A DNA stretch of 21,251 nt from a virus (IMGVR_UViG_3300048672_000201:1-21251); one strand, 5' to 3'. Shown: positions 14,389 through 21,098, numbered from the stretch's first letter. Translations and numbers: made by a program. Notes: generated by a model not told the origin, from the sequence alone.

Positions 14389-14780
14389 AATTCCCCCGAA
14401 AACATCTTATTTTGCAAGCTGCACCACGGATTAGGAATCAACTTCATTTTAAAACCCATCTGAGGCTTGCTTAGAGCCTTCTCACAAGGCATAAACCAAA
14501 ATTCAGCACCTTCCTTACGGTCAATGTCCCAAACGGACAAAAACCGCGTTTTATTGCGTGCAATCGCATTTATCGTTTTTAGCCAATCAACTGATGAACT
14601 TGCATACACGCAAATATCAAGGCCGCGACACCAAGACCAATCATAATCATTTTTTGCGACTGCATAAACCGTGTGGTTCAGTTCGTCAATTCTGCCAACA
14701 AGTGACACCAATATCATTTCATCAGGCTTGTAACCACGTTTGCGGAGGTCTAATATTTTTTGTGCGTTAGTTGCCAGCAT
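14379..14780 (-). CDS. Conserved replication-region protein of unknown function
   Basis: Predicted 133 aa from the ATG at 14780, with GGTGA just upstream; a GTG at 14789 would add three residues. The stretch AQKILDLRKRGYKPDEMILV, then SLVGRIDELNHTVYAVAKND and YDWSWCRGLDICVYA, recurs in phage proteins located between initiator and helicase. No enzymatic motif is seen. The gene overlaps both neighbours (14 nt and 10 nt), so expression is coupled to replication. Role could be helicase loading or another accessory step; this is only context. Confidence 0.7.
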   Translation of the reverse strand: MLATNAQKILDLRKRGYKPDEMILVSLVGRIDELNHTVYAVAKNDYDWSWCRGLDICVYASSSVDWLKTINAIARNKTRFLSVWDIDRKEGAEFWFMPCEKALSKPQMGFKMKLIPNPWCSLQNKMFSGELCN

Positions 14781-15624
14781 TGTTTTCACCCGCTAATTCT
14801 TTAGCTTTCTGTTCTGCAATCAACTCAATTCGAGTCAATTTGCGCCACCCAATCCACTTCTCGTAAATCAAATCGCCATTTCTCTCGCCTTCTTTCCACT
14901 CGCGCTTTGTCTGCTCATTTTTTGGCAATTGCCCGACATACTGCGCGAAGTTTGTCGCGTTGAACAATGTCGCTGGGCGCAAGTATTCAACCATCTTTTT
15001 ATCATTCAGCCATTCTGCAACTTTAGAATCAATTACCTTTTTGCAGGTTTCAACTGTTGCGCCTTCTTTCAACCGAGATTGGATCAATTTTAGATTTGCA
15101 GCAACAGGCTGGAAGTCTCGATTTGCTTTCTCGTTCAGGTGTTGCAAAACAGCTACAAGGTCGTGCTTGCTCGACAAAGGTTCTATATTCTTCTCTTTAT
15201 CTCCTCTTATCTCCTCTGTATCTACAACGCTTTTGCGTTCGCCCGCGTTCGGTTGCGTTTGGTTTTCGGATTCTGAGTTATTTTTGCTATCTTCGCGCCA
15301 TTTTTTACCTCTTGATGACGAATCATCCTCGCGTTTTGGCTGTCTTTTTTCCCATCCAGTTAGATAGTCTCCTTCTAAGACTCTCCCCTGCATTGCTTCG
15401 CGAATAGAAACCACATCAGATGTTTCTATATCAAGTGCTGTTGCTACGTCCTCATCACTCCATCCTTGCGTTCGCCCGCGTTCGGTTGCGTTCGATGCTG
15501 CTGTCATCATGTGCATATAAACAGAAATAACATCGCCAATTCTCTGATTAGACTTTCTCGCAATTGTTCTCCACTTTGGATCATTTACCATATCAGTCCA
15601 TAATCTAAACCACGGATTTGCCAT
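14767..15624 (-). CDS. Replication initiator / replisome organiser (O/DnaD-like)
   Basis: Predicted 285 aa, GAAAGG upstream of the ATG. Residues 1-100 (NPWFRLWTDMVNDPKWRTIA, then GWSDEDVATALDIETSDVV) form a winged-helix-like domain seen in phage O/DnaD initiators. Residues about 95-150 are a charged, Ser/Lys/Glu-rich linker. Residues about 157-235 (VLQHLNEKANRDFQPV, LIQSRLKEGATVETCKKVI, LRPATLFNATNFAQYV) are the conserved phage C-terminal domain common to replisome organisers (the Phg_2220_C type). It likely binds the origin and recruits the helicase encoded two genes downstream. Initiators often carry origin repeats inside their linker region; no obvious iterons were seen by eye here. Confidence 0.82.
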   Translation of the reverse strand: MANPWFRLWTDMVNDPKWRTIARKSNQRIGDVISVYMHMMTAASNATERGRTQGWSDEDVATALDIETSDVVSIREAMQGRVLEGDYLTGWEKRQPKREDDSSSRGKKWREDSKNNSESENQTQPNAGERKSVVDTEEIRGDKEKNIEPLSSKHDLVAVLQHLNEKANRDFQPVAANLKLIQSRLKEGATVETCKKVIDSKVAEWLNDKKMVEYLRPATLFNATNFAQYVGQLPKNEQTKREWKEGERNGDLIYEKWIGWRKLTRIELIAEQKAKELAGENNAGN

Positions 15625-15651
15625 TTTTTTTACCTTTCATTTTTCGTAGTC

Positions 15652-15737
15652 GAAAAAAAAGGAGTTCTAAGCATCGACCCTTTTACGGATTGGCGGACAG
15701 GGACACAATAAAACCCTGCTCGATGCTTAGAACTCCT
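15652..15737 (-). terminator. Very strong terminator-like hairpin before the replication genes
   Basis: Non-coding gap 15625-15776. A perfect 18-bp inverted repeat (15660-15677 with 15720-15737) encloses 42 bases and, on the minus strand, is followed directly by eight U residues. Inside the loop, CAGGG (15698-15702) and CCCTG (15714-15718) form a second stem. Only 28 bases separate the U-tract from the replication start codon, and they are filled by the ribosome site, so no promoter can follow. This looks like an intrinsic terminator or antitermination switch. Confidence 0.8.
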
Positions 15738-15776
15738 CACTGTGATTTAATATTAGCCGCCAAGCCAATGACTTAA

Positions 15777-16001
15777 TTATACAACTGTTTTCGGTCGTTT
15801 CAACAAAATATACTGACAAACTTTAGCATGTGTGTATCTTGTTGGTGCGTCAATACGACGATGCTCAAACTCCCACCCCTGCGATTCTAGTTCCCTGATG
15901 CGCTCGCTTAGTCGCGCAATGCCAAGTTGAATAGTTGCTTGATGCTGCGTTAATCGACTGTTGCGCTTGAAATACTTTCTGAGTTCTTCGAGTTGCTTCA
16001 T
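15777..16001 (-). CDS. Small winged-helix protein
   Basis: Predicted 74 aa, GGGGGTAAG before the ATG and ATGA overlap with the preceding gene. The sequence KYFKRNSRLTQHQATIQLGI followed by ARLSERIRELESQGWEF is a compact helix-turn-helix with a wing, common in small phage regulators. The C-terminal half carries a basic strand (EHRRIDAPTRYTHAKV). It ends 40 bases before the strong hairpin at 15652-15737. Likely binds phage DNA; target unknown. Confidence 0.72.
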   Translation of the reverse strand: MKQLEELRKYFKRNSRLTQHQATIQLGIARLSERIRELESQGWEFEHRRIDAPTRYTHAKVCQYILLKRPKTVV

Positions 16002-16165
16002 CTTACCCCCGTATAAGTCCAGTATTTAATACAATCACGAATCGTTGATTCCCCTACACCATACTCTTTAGCCAAAGCACCATAGCCACGGCCTACAATG
16101 TAAGCCATATACTTTTTACGAATCTCTTTCACTTGATCCGCTGTTAATACTCTTTTCCGAGTCAT
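15998..16165 (-). CDS. Small HTH protein
   Basis: Predicted 55 aa. Two adjacent ATGs exist (16168, 16165); the second has the better GGAG spacing. The sequence LTADQVKEIRKKYMAYIVGR followed by GYGALAKEYGVGESTIRDCI is a typical HTH of the resolvase/HNH-associated type: helix, Gly-Arg-Gly-Tyr turn, Ala-Lys-x-Tyr-Gly-Val recognition helix. It overlaps the previous gene by 50 nt in another frame. Probably a site-specific DNA-binding accessory or regulator. Confidence 0.68.
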   Translation of the reverse strand: MTRKRVLTADQVKEIRKKYMAYIVGRGYGALAKEYGVGESTIRDCIKYWTYTGVR

Positions 16166-16343
16166 CATAATCTCCAAACAAATCAGGCTGATCGTTGCGC
16201 ACAACTTCAATTTTCTTTTTGAAAGAATGCGAGTTTCCTAACCCGCGATTCTTTGCGCACGTTGAACCAACTGGATAACCGCCAATAAAAAACTCGGCTT
16301 TATCCAGAGGTCGATTACATATTACGCATTTAAGCTGCGTCAT
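16116..16343 (-). CDS. Small Cys-rich protein, possible zinc knuckle
   Basis: Predicted 75 aa. The ATG at 16343 overlaps the helicase-methyltransferase stop by 14 nt; longer starts lie further inside that gene. Cys6 and Cys9 (CVIC) and Cys29 (GSTC) suggest a metal-binding finger with a fourth ligand unclear; the rest is Lys/Asp/Ser-rich and probably flexible. I do not recognise a family. The ribosome site is weak, consistent with translational coupling. Confidence 0.6.
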   Translation of the reverse strand: MTQLKCVICNRPLDKAEFFIGGYPVGSTCAKNRGLGNSHSFKKKIEVVRNDQPDLFGDYDDSEKSINSGSSERDS

Positions 16344-18540
16344 CTTCTGCAAATAAATCCATATTGCGTGATTTTGCATCAGCCATGTTTTTTACCGCTT
16401 GATGATAATAACTTGGCTTTAACTCGCTACCAATGAACCTGCGCCCCATTTTGACAGCCGTATATCCTTCGCTACCAACGCCAGTAAATGGGCTAAATAC
16501 AAGGTCATTCGGTGCAGTCCACAAGTCCATAGCTCGTTCAATTACATCTAACTGTAACGGGCAAATATGCTTAACATCATCTTCTTCTCGGGCATCACGG
16601 AAATTCAAAGTGCGCGATTGGTCAATATCAAACCAAACAGGCGATGCATACCGCTGCCACATTTGCACTGGAAATTCTTCTGCTGTGTGGCTGATCGGCT
16701 TATCATTAACTCCAGGCTTGCGGAATATTACTAAGTAGTCTGCCAGACCTTGACGAGACATTGACGAATCTTTTTTGATTGTCTTATGCAATAAACCAAG
16801 TGCCTTAGTGCGCTGCATTGCCACAACTGGGTCTTTCCAAATGCATACCTCAGAATGATAGATAAATCCTGCCGCTTGATGCGCTCGTATAATATCGCCA
16901 CGAAAATCACGAATGCCGATAAATCCATCATTTGCTTTTGACGTGGTCAAGTTCATGCAATGGACAGCTACTAATCGACCTGGGCGCATCATTCGATAGT
17001 TCTGTTCAATCAAAAACTGATAATGCAATCTAAAATCATCGCTTGACTTGTTATTCCCCATATCACGGTCAGAGTTTGAATACGTGAATAGCGACTCAAA
17101 AGGAGGGCTGTAGATTGTAAAGTCGATTGAGTTATCAGGGATTTCCTTTGCAAGATCAATACAATCTGCATTGTGAATAGTCCAGTTCTTTGTTTCTGTA
17201 ACTTGGCGCACGTATTCTGTTTTTTCTTGCCCTGCACCAAAGATCTCTTTTTTCATTGATTCGCTCATATGTTTTACCATTTCTGCGCCCATTTGCGCGT
17301 TCTGTTCTTCTTTACGTTTAATATTCGCCACCACTGCGCCCTCAGATTCAGCACTAATCACATGCACGTTCACTTCATGAGTCTGTCCAAATCGGTAGAA
17401 TCGACGGATAGCCTGATAATATTGCTCCCATGAATCAGACAGCCCGACAAATGCGGTATTGTGGCAATTCTGAAAGTTCATACCTGCACCAAGAATCTTT
17501 GGCTTAGAAACCAATACGCGAATCTCATTATCAAGAAAATCATGCACTGCATTTTCCTTATGTTCGATAGAATCGCTACCTGAAACATCAACAGCGCCAG
17601 GTATTGCAACAACTAGCTTTTCAGCTTCTTCATTGCGATGACACCAAATAACCCATTGCTCATTGCTTGCATTTACAACTTCTGCGCACTTTGCAACACG
17701 GTCATCAATTGACTCTTTACGCGCTGCATTACGTTCCATTAATCCTGCAGCAATATCAGCAAATAATCCATCAGTTGATTTTGACTCTACTACATGGTCA
17801 AACATATTCAATGCAGGCAAGATGTAAGAGGAACCATCAAAGCCTAAATCAGTCGGGCTACGAATGACACAAGCCCAAGTAGATAACCACTCCCAAAATT
17901 TAGATTTCCCGTGTCCCTTCAGGACCCATGTGCCTGTATCACCAGCATCATTAATAAAAAACATCGCCAGCATTTCAGCCATGTTCATGATTCCTAAAAA
18001 CTCGGATTGATTGCCTAATTCCATAAAGTCGTTAGGGCTTGGCGTTGCAGTACAACTTAACCGATATGGAACTTTTTGACATGCAGCAATTAAAGCATTG
18101 CGGGTTTTACCATCGCGGTTTTTGATAATGCTTGACTCGTCAAGTACAACGCCATGAAAGTCATCAAGATTAAATCGGTCTAACATTTCATAGTTAGTGA
18201 TATTAATTCCTGGCTTTGCATTTTCTTGATCTCTGCAAAAATTAATCTGGATTCCAAACTTTTCACCTTCTCGCACTGTTTGTTGAGCAACGCATAAAGG
18301 CGCAACGATCAACACATCGCCATCAGTATGATCGACTACAGACTGCGCCCATGATGTTTGCATCAATGTTTTACCAAGACCAGTATCAGCAAAAATAGCT
18401 GCTCGGCCTCGCTTTAACGCCCACTTGACAATCACTCGCTGAAAATCAAATAAATTTTGATTGAGTGAGTCAAGTTCAACATCAAACCCTGCAATGATTG
18501 GCGTGATCTTTTTACGCTCTAAAAATTCATCGTAATTCAT
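16330..18540 (-). CDS. SNF2-type helicase fused to a DNA methyltransferase
   Basis: Predicted 736 aa from the ATG at 18540 (GAGAGGG site). N-terminal half: SNF2/SF2 helicase with Walker A ADTGLGKT at 51-58, DESS (motif II) at 134-137, TATP (motif III) at 164-167 and QAIRRFYRFGQ (motif VI) at 376-386. C-terminal half: amino-methyltransferase with SPPF (motif IV) at 478-481, a motif X-like CPLQLDVIERA around 660-670 and the AdoMet loop FTGVGSEG (motif I) at 685-692. The order IV then X then I marks the beta class; SPPF resembles N4-cytosine enzymes, though N6-adenine is possible. No nuclease domain is visible. Probably methylates phage DNA, perhaps to resist restriction; phage P1 DarB is a known helicase-methyltransferase of that role, with domains in other order. 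Confidence 0.88.
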   Translation of the reverse strand: MNYDEFLERKKITPIIAGFDVELDSLNQNLFDFQRVIVKWALKRGRAAIFADTGLGKTLMQTSWAQSVVDHTDGDVLIVAPLCVAQQTVREGEKFGIQINFCRDQENAKPGINITNYEMLDRFNLDDFHGVVLDESSIIKNRDGKTRNALIAACQKVPYRLSCTATPSPNDFMELGNQSEFLGIMNMAEMLAMFFINDAGDTGTWVLKGHGKSKFWEWLSTWACVIRSPTDLGFDGSSYILPALNMFDHVVESKSTDGLFADIAAGLMERNAARKESIDDRVAKCAEVVNASNEQWVIWCHRNEEAEKLVVAIPGAVDVSGSDSIEHKENAVHDFLDNEIRVLVSKPKILGAGMNFQNCHNTAFVGLSDSWEQYYQAIRRFYRFGQTHEVNVHVISAESEGAVVANIKRKEEQNAQMGAEMVKHMSESMKKEIFGAGQEKTEYVRQVTETKNWTIHNADCIDLAKEIPDNSIDFTIYSPPFESLFTYSNSDRDMGNNKSSDDFRLHYQFLIEQNYRMMRPGRLVAVHCMNLTTSKANDGFIGIRDFRGDIIRAHQAAGFIYHSEVCIWKDPVVAMQRTKALGLLHKTIKKDSSMSRQGLADYLVIFRKPGVNDKPISHTAEEFPVQMWQRYASPVWFDIDQSRTLNFRDAREEDDVKHICPLQLDVIERAMDLWTAPNDLVFSPFTGVGSEGYTAVKMGRRFIGSELKPSYYHQAVKNMADAKSRNMDLFAEDDAA

Positions 18541-18563
18541 ATAATCCCTCTCGTTATGTAAAT

Positions 18564-18609
18564 TAAATACTGCAAATAAAAATATACTGCAATATCGAAT
18601 AAATAGCAA
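18564..18609 (-). promoter_or_regulatory. Candidate promoter/operator of the helicase-methyltransferase gene
   Basis: Minus-strand boxes TTGCTA (18604-18609), 17-base spacer, TATATT (18581-18586; five of six). A 21-base block at 18572-18592 matches the early promoter block at 20567-20587 in 18 positions, and carries two TTGC half-sites. An alternative reading, aligned to the early promoter, uses TTGCAG (18587-18592) and TATTTA (18564-18569). It may be controlled by the same repressor. Confidence 0.5.
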
Positions 18610-18628
18610 ATAATTTTATTTTGACCGC

Positions 18629-18653
18629 AAAAAAAGCCACATCACATGCGGCT
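18629..18653 (-). terminator. Intrinsic terminator between the first early genes and the methyltransferase
   Basis: Minus-strand RNA AGCCGCA-UGUGA-UGUGGCU followed by seven U residues (18629-18635), seven pairs with one G-U. It lies after the 18681-18932 gene and before a candidate promoter, so it may separate two early transcripts unless antitermination acts. Confidence 0.72.
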
Positions 18654-18680
18654 TTCTAATTTAATTCTCTTCTTTTTGTG

Positions 18681-18932
18681 TCATGGTTTCACCGCCAATC
18701 CTCGAAACCGAAACAAATGAGGATGCTTAGTTCGCACAAATGGATCTTTGAGATTCTCAAACCGTGCAATATCTTTTGCAAACCAAGACCATTTTTTCCC
18801 GTTCCAATATGAATAGCGAACCGCGTTAGTAGATAAATAAGACGGAATAATTTGATAAACACCTTTTCTTACTGGCTTTCCTGTTATCCATTGCGTTAAA
18901 TTCGGTTTCTTTGTTACACTTCGCTTTGTCAT
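18681..18932 (-). CDS. Small phage protein with GVY / W-G-W motif
   Basis: Predicted 83 aa, AGGAG site before the ATG, basic. It contains PVRKGVYQI and YSYWNGKKWSWFA, a pattern typical of a family of small proteins in phage early regions, often of unknown function, and ends with FRFRGL. It is similar in layout to the product of 20031-20336. It may be a small beta domain. Not essential to any known pathway as far as can be seen. Confidence 0.62.
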   Translation of the reverse strand: MTKRSVTKKPNLTQWITGKPVRKGVYQIIPSYLSTNAVRYSYWNGKKWSWFAKDIARFENLKDPFVRTKHPHLFRFRGLAVKP

Positions 18933-18947
18933 TTCTTTCTCCTAGTT

Positions 18948-19511
18948 CTAGCCGTTGGCGCGGCTGGTTTCTAACTCTTTAATCTTGCGCTTGTATGTCG
19001 CAATGATTTCTTTCAGTTCCTCAACAGTCCACTTATGCGGAATGTTGTTTGCTTCTAGTGCTTCTACTCTCTCTAACCCGATACGCTGGATTAGTCCTAT
19101 TCTGTAATCTACTGCTCGTCCTGCTCCCCATCTGTTGCATTGCTTGAGCTGTGCGTGGCAGTTATCTTCGTAAAACCTAAGATGCCCAGCACTGCCACGA
19201 CTACGATAGTGACCAGCATCAAACACGCCACCCAAAGTATTTTGAGCTTCGTTAATACGTCCACAGCAAATGCACGGAAGGCCGCTGTCACGAAGTCGAA
19301 TGTATTTGTTAAAAATGACCTGAGCATCTGCAATCCAATCTGGTAATCGTTTTAACTTCTCTTTGCGCACCTTTGTTTCTTCGCGCTCTTTCTTTGCTAC
19401 CTGCTTTTTAGTCTGTTCACGTCCAAATATCTCTGCACATTCAGGACTACAACACTTGTGAGTAATTGAGCGTTTGACGAACTCAGATCGACATACCTTA
19501 CATTTCGTCAC
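18948..19511 (-). CDS. ninG: NinG-like recombination protein (Rap)
   Basis: Predicted 187 aa from a GTG at 19511 that overlaps the upstream stop as GTGA, with GAGG upstream. It has a N-terminal zinc cluster (C4-x2-C7, C20/C21, C25), a Lys/Glu helix, and a second metal-binding, HNH-like module: CICCGR near 80-84, DAGHYRSRG near 98-106, and NCHAQLKQCN near 117-126. This is the lambda NinG family. Lambda NinG (Rap) resolves branched recombination intermediates and aids exchange between phage and plasmid DNA. Length is close to lambda's 204 aa. All Cys and His positions look intact. Confidence 0.9.
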   Translation of the reverse strand: MTKCKVCRSEFVKRSITHKCCSPECAEIFGREQTKKQVAKKEREETKVRKEKLKRLPDWIADAQVIFNKYIRLRDSGLPCICCGRINEAQNTLGGVFDAGHYRSRGSAGHLRFYEDNCHAQLKQCNRWGAGRAVDYRIGLIQRIGLERVEALEANNIPHKWTVEELKEIIATYKRKIKELETSRANG

Positions 19512-19852
19512 AGTGTTTTCGCCTCATATCTACGGGAACTTTCCATTGTTCTCCACGCTTCAATCTTCGCTTGAGCCGCTACCATTTTCCAGCGCAAATC
19601 CTCCTCGATCTGGATCGCTTCCTGCAATCCGCAAAGGTGGTCTTTGTACATTTGATGCGCATATGCGTCGCGCTCTTGAGTAGCAGAAGCCTTCGAACCT
19701 GTTTGCTCTGCTTCAATCATTAATTGTGCTTTTAATGTCTTGCGGTATTCTTCGAGATAGACACGGTTAGCTTTTGCAGTCGCATAGGCCGCAGCGTTAT
19801 CTCGCAAGTAATCCAAGCACTTGAAGATGTTGATTTCTGCTTCTTGGCTCAT
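19508..19852 (-). CDS. Conserved coiled-coil phage protein, function unknown
   Basis: Predicted 114 aa; GAGGAA before the ATG, ATGA overlap with the preceding gene. It is almost fully helical (AKANRVYLEEYRKTLKAQLM, then QERDAYAHQMYKDHLCGLQE and RWKMVAAQAKIEAWRTMES). This composition, with Lys-x2-Leu-x-Ala-x-Leu-Met and Ala-x-x-x-Ile-Glu-x-Trp-Arg, recurs in phage proteins preceding NinG or recombination genes. Function not established. Confidence 0.7.
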   Translation of the reverse strand: MSQEAEINIFKCLDYLRDNAAAYATAKANRVYLEEYRKTLKAQLMIEAEQTGSKASATQERDAYAHQMYKDHLCGLQEAIQIEEDLRWKMVAAQAKIEAWRTMESSRRYEAKTL

Positions 19853-20031
19853 CGTCTTCCTCTACATTCTCTACATACTTCATACACTGGATTTTGTGTT
19901 TTATTCCAAAACTGAGCAATGCTACGTTGTTTTTTGCATCCATAACAGAATCGACGTTCTGATACTCCTACGCTTGGCTGATTATTCTTGATATGCTGCT
20001 CTTGCACTTTTGCTGGAGAGTAGTAGATCAT
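19849..20031 (-). CDS. Small zinc-ribbon protein
   Basis: Predicted 60 aa. The ATG at 20031 shares one base with the upstream stop (TAATG) and has GAGAGGTG in front. Cys29/Cys32 (CYGC) and Cys53/Cys56 (CREC) make a four-cysteine zinc ribbon, with a Lys/Arg-rich C-terminus (CRGRR). Such proteins often bind nucleic acid or RNA polymerase. Whether this one is an antiterminator-like factor cannot be told, but it is well placed in the early operon to act on its terminators. Confidence 0.68.
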   Translation of the reverse strand: MIYYSPAKVQEQHIKNNQPSVGVSERRFCYGCKKQRSIAQFWNKTQNPVYEVCRECRGRR

Positions 20032-20336
20032 TATTGCACCTCTCGCCATTCAACATCTTGAATACGGCTTTTGCCAAATGGTCTTTCAGCACTTTCTATT
20101 GTGCTTGTTGGATAATCCCAATACGAACCAGTCCAAAGCTGATACATTGGCTTAGATGTTTGCGCACCTTTTACGCTGGTTTCATACACGCCAGATGTAG
20201 CAGGTTTTGTAGTTGCATCGTTCCATGCGGAAGTGTCTTTGAGGTGTGGATAACCTGACTCACGCAGCAAGAGATTGCCAAAGTCAGGCAGTTCTCCTAC
20301 TGCATCCATTACTTCTTCTTTTAGCTTGCTTTTCAT
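20031..20336 (-). CDS. Small phage protein with GVY / W-G-W motif
   Basis: Predicted 101 aa, ATGA overlap with the HTH gene and AGGGG upstream. A central KPATSGVYETS and MYQLWTGSYWDYP, and ending DVEWREV, share a pattern with the protein at 18681-18932 (GVY, then aromatic-x-x-W-x-G-x-x-W). The first 40 residues are helical. A common family in phage early operons without assigned function. Confidence 0.62.
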   Translation of the reverse strand: MKSKLKEEVMDAVGELPDFGNLLLRESGYPHLKDTSAWNDATTKPATSGVYETSVKGAQTSKPMYQLWTGSYWDYPTSTIESAERPFGKSRIQDVEWREVQ

Positions 20337-20527
20337 TTCAGCCCCTGGAAGTAAGACGCAATCTTTTCAACTGTTTCATACGTTGGGTTTTTTGTGTCAC
20401 CATTAGCAATGCGAGAGATTGCCGCTGGAGTTAAGCCAGTTGCGCGTGATAACTGCATGTTATTGTAAGCAGGATCGTTAAGTTTTCGCTTAACATAAGC
20501 AAGCTTTGATTCGATTTGAGTCGCCAT
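20333..20527 (-). CDS. Cro/CI-like HTH repressor
   Basis: Predicted 64 aa from the ATG at 20527 (AAAGGAAA site); an upstream ATG at 20593 would overlap the promoter. The sequence YNNMQLSRATGLTPAAISRI followed by ANGDTKNPTYETVEKIASYF is a textbook lambda-repressor type HTH (Gln-x-Ser-x-Ala-Thr-Gly, Ser-Arg-Ile-Ala-Asn-Gly). It lacks a C-terminal domain, so it is a Cro-type small dimeric repressor. It is the first gene of the leftward early operon and likely binds the palindromes at 20554-20571 and 20582-20598, limiting its own transcription. Confidence 0.88.
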   Translation of the reverse strand: MATQIESKLAYVKRKLNDPAYNNMQLSRATGLTPAAISRIANGDTKNPTYETVEKIASYFQGLK

Positions 20528-20553
20528 TTTGTTTCCTTTTGTTGTTGGTAATG

Positions 20554-20598
20554 TTTGCATAGTAGAGCAAAAAAAGATATATTGCAAGTGCATCGCAA
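20554..20598 (-). promoter_or_regulatory. Leftward early promoter overlapped by two operator-like palindromes
   Basis: Minus-strand TTGCAA (20582-20587), 17-base spacer, TACTAT (20559-20564). TTTGC-x8-GCAAA (20554-20571) covers the -10 and TTGC-x9-GCAA (20582-20598) covers the -35. These symmetric sites have the size of Cro/CI operators, and the HTH gene follows. A further AGTAGAG element recurs at 20671-20677. Confidence 0.65.
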
Positions 20599-20644
20599 AA
20601 ACAACACGAATTAAAATATTTATGCGAAATGATAAAAAAAGTTA

Positions 20645-20673
20645 TTGACAAGCTGTTTTGTGTGGTCTAAAGT
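20645..20673 (+). promoter_or_regulatory. Rightward promoter of the divergent gene
   Basis: TTGACA (20645-20650; perfect -35), 17-base spacer, TAAAGT (20668-20673). It drives the plus-strand gene at 20707. A GAGCAAA half-site at 20683-20689 lies just past the expected start of transcription and also occurs at 20565-20571, so the same repressor may act. Confidence 0.7.
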
Positions 20674-20706
20674 AGAGTCATCGAGCAAACAAACACGGAG
20701 AACAAC

Positions 20707-21075
20707 ATGAATGCAATTCAAATCAAGCTGCAATCAGAGCAAAACAAAGTCCTCGGTGAAGAACTGGCAAAGATTCGCGCTAAGAACAAAGCAGACGCAG
20801 CCCACCTGGTTGCAGAAGTTGATGAGAAGTTTTTCAAACTGTTTAGCGATGCAACATGCAACCGTGTAGCAGATCAGTTTGGTTCTGAGTTAATTCGCGC
20901 TTACTACTTGGGCGACACAAACAAGCAATTAGCACTCATCAAAAAAATGATTGAGAAAGAAGAATTAGAAATGGCTGAGGACGCATCAGAAGGCGCATTG
21001 GAGGCTTTATCTGACCAGATGCTTAGAGATGTATATGACCGTAACTTTGCAATGCAATGGGGTCGTTTAGCTTAA
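20707..21075 (+). CDS. Unrecognised 122-aa protein, divergent from the early operon
   Basis: Predicted 122 aa, the only convincing plus-strand gene, with GGAG (20697-20700) seven bases before the ATG and a good promoter upstream. It is mostly alpha-helical and acidic at the centre (AKIRAKNKADAAHLVAEVDE, then LIKKMIEKEELEMAEDASEG). There is no HTH, Ser/Lys protease pair or membrane helix, so it is not a CI-type repressor although it takes the position where one usually lies. A regulatory, immunity or anti-host role is possible by position alone. Confidence 0.72.
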   Translation: MNAIQIKLQSEQNKVLGEELAKIRAKNKADAAHLVAEVDEKFFKLFSDATCNRVADQFGSELIRAYYLGDTNKQLALIKKMIEKEELEMAEDASEGALEALSDQMLRDVYDRNFAMQWGRLA

Positions 21076-21081
21076 TCCTAC

Positions 21082-21098
21082 GGCCTGTAAATCAGGCC
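21082..21098. repeat. Perfect 6-bp hairpin after the rightward gene
   Basis: GGCCTG-TAAAT-CAGGCC lies seven bases after the stop codon. It has a strong stem but no U-tract on either strand, so it is not a standard terminator; it may be a transcript-end or protein-binding hairpin. Confidence 0.5.

Noticed and set aside
15057-15407. 116-aa and 135-aa plus-strand frames within the initiator gene
   Set aside because: They are antisense shadows with no ribosome site and atypical composition.
16330-18609. Longer start of the helicase-methyltransferase at 18609
   Set aside because: The extra 23 residues are hydrophobic and cover the candidate promoter; the ATG at 18540 has a GAGAGGG site.
21082-21098. 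Intrinsic terminator after the plus-strand gene
   Set aside because: The stem is perfect, but neither strand has a U-tract after it.
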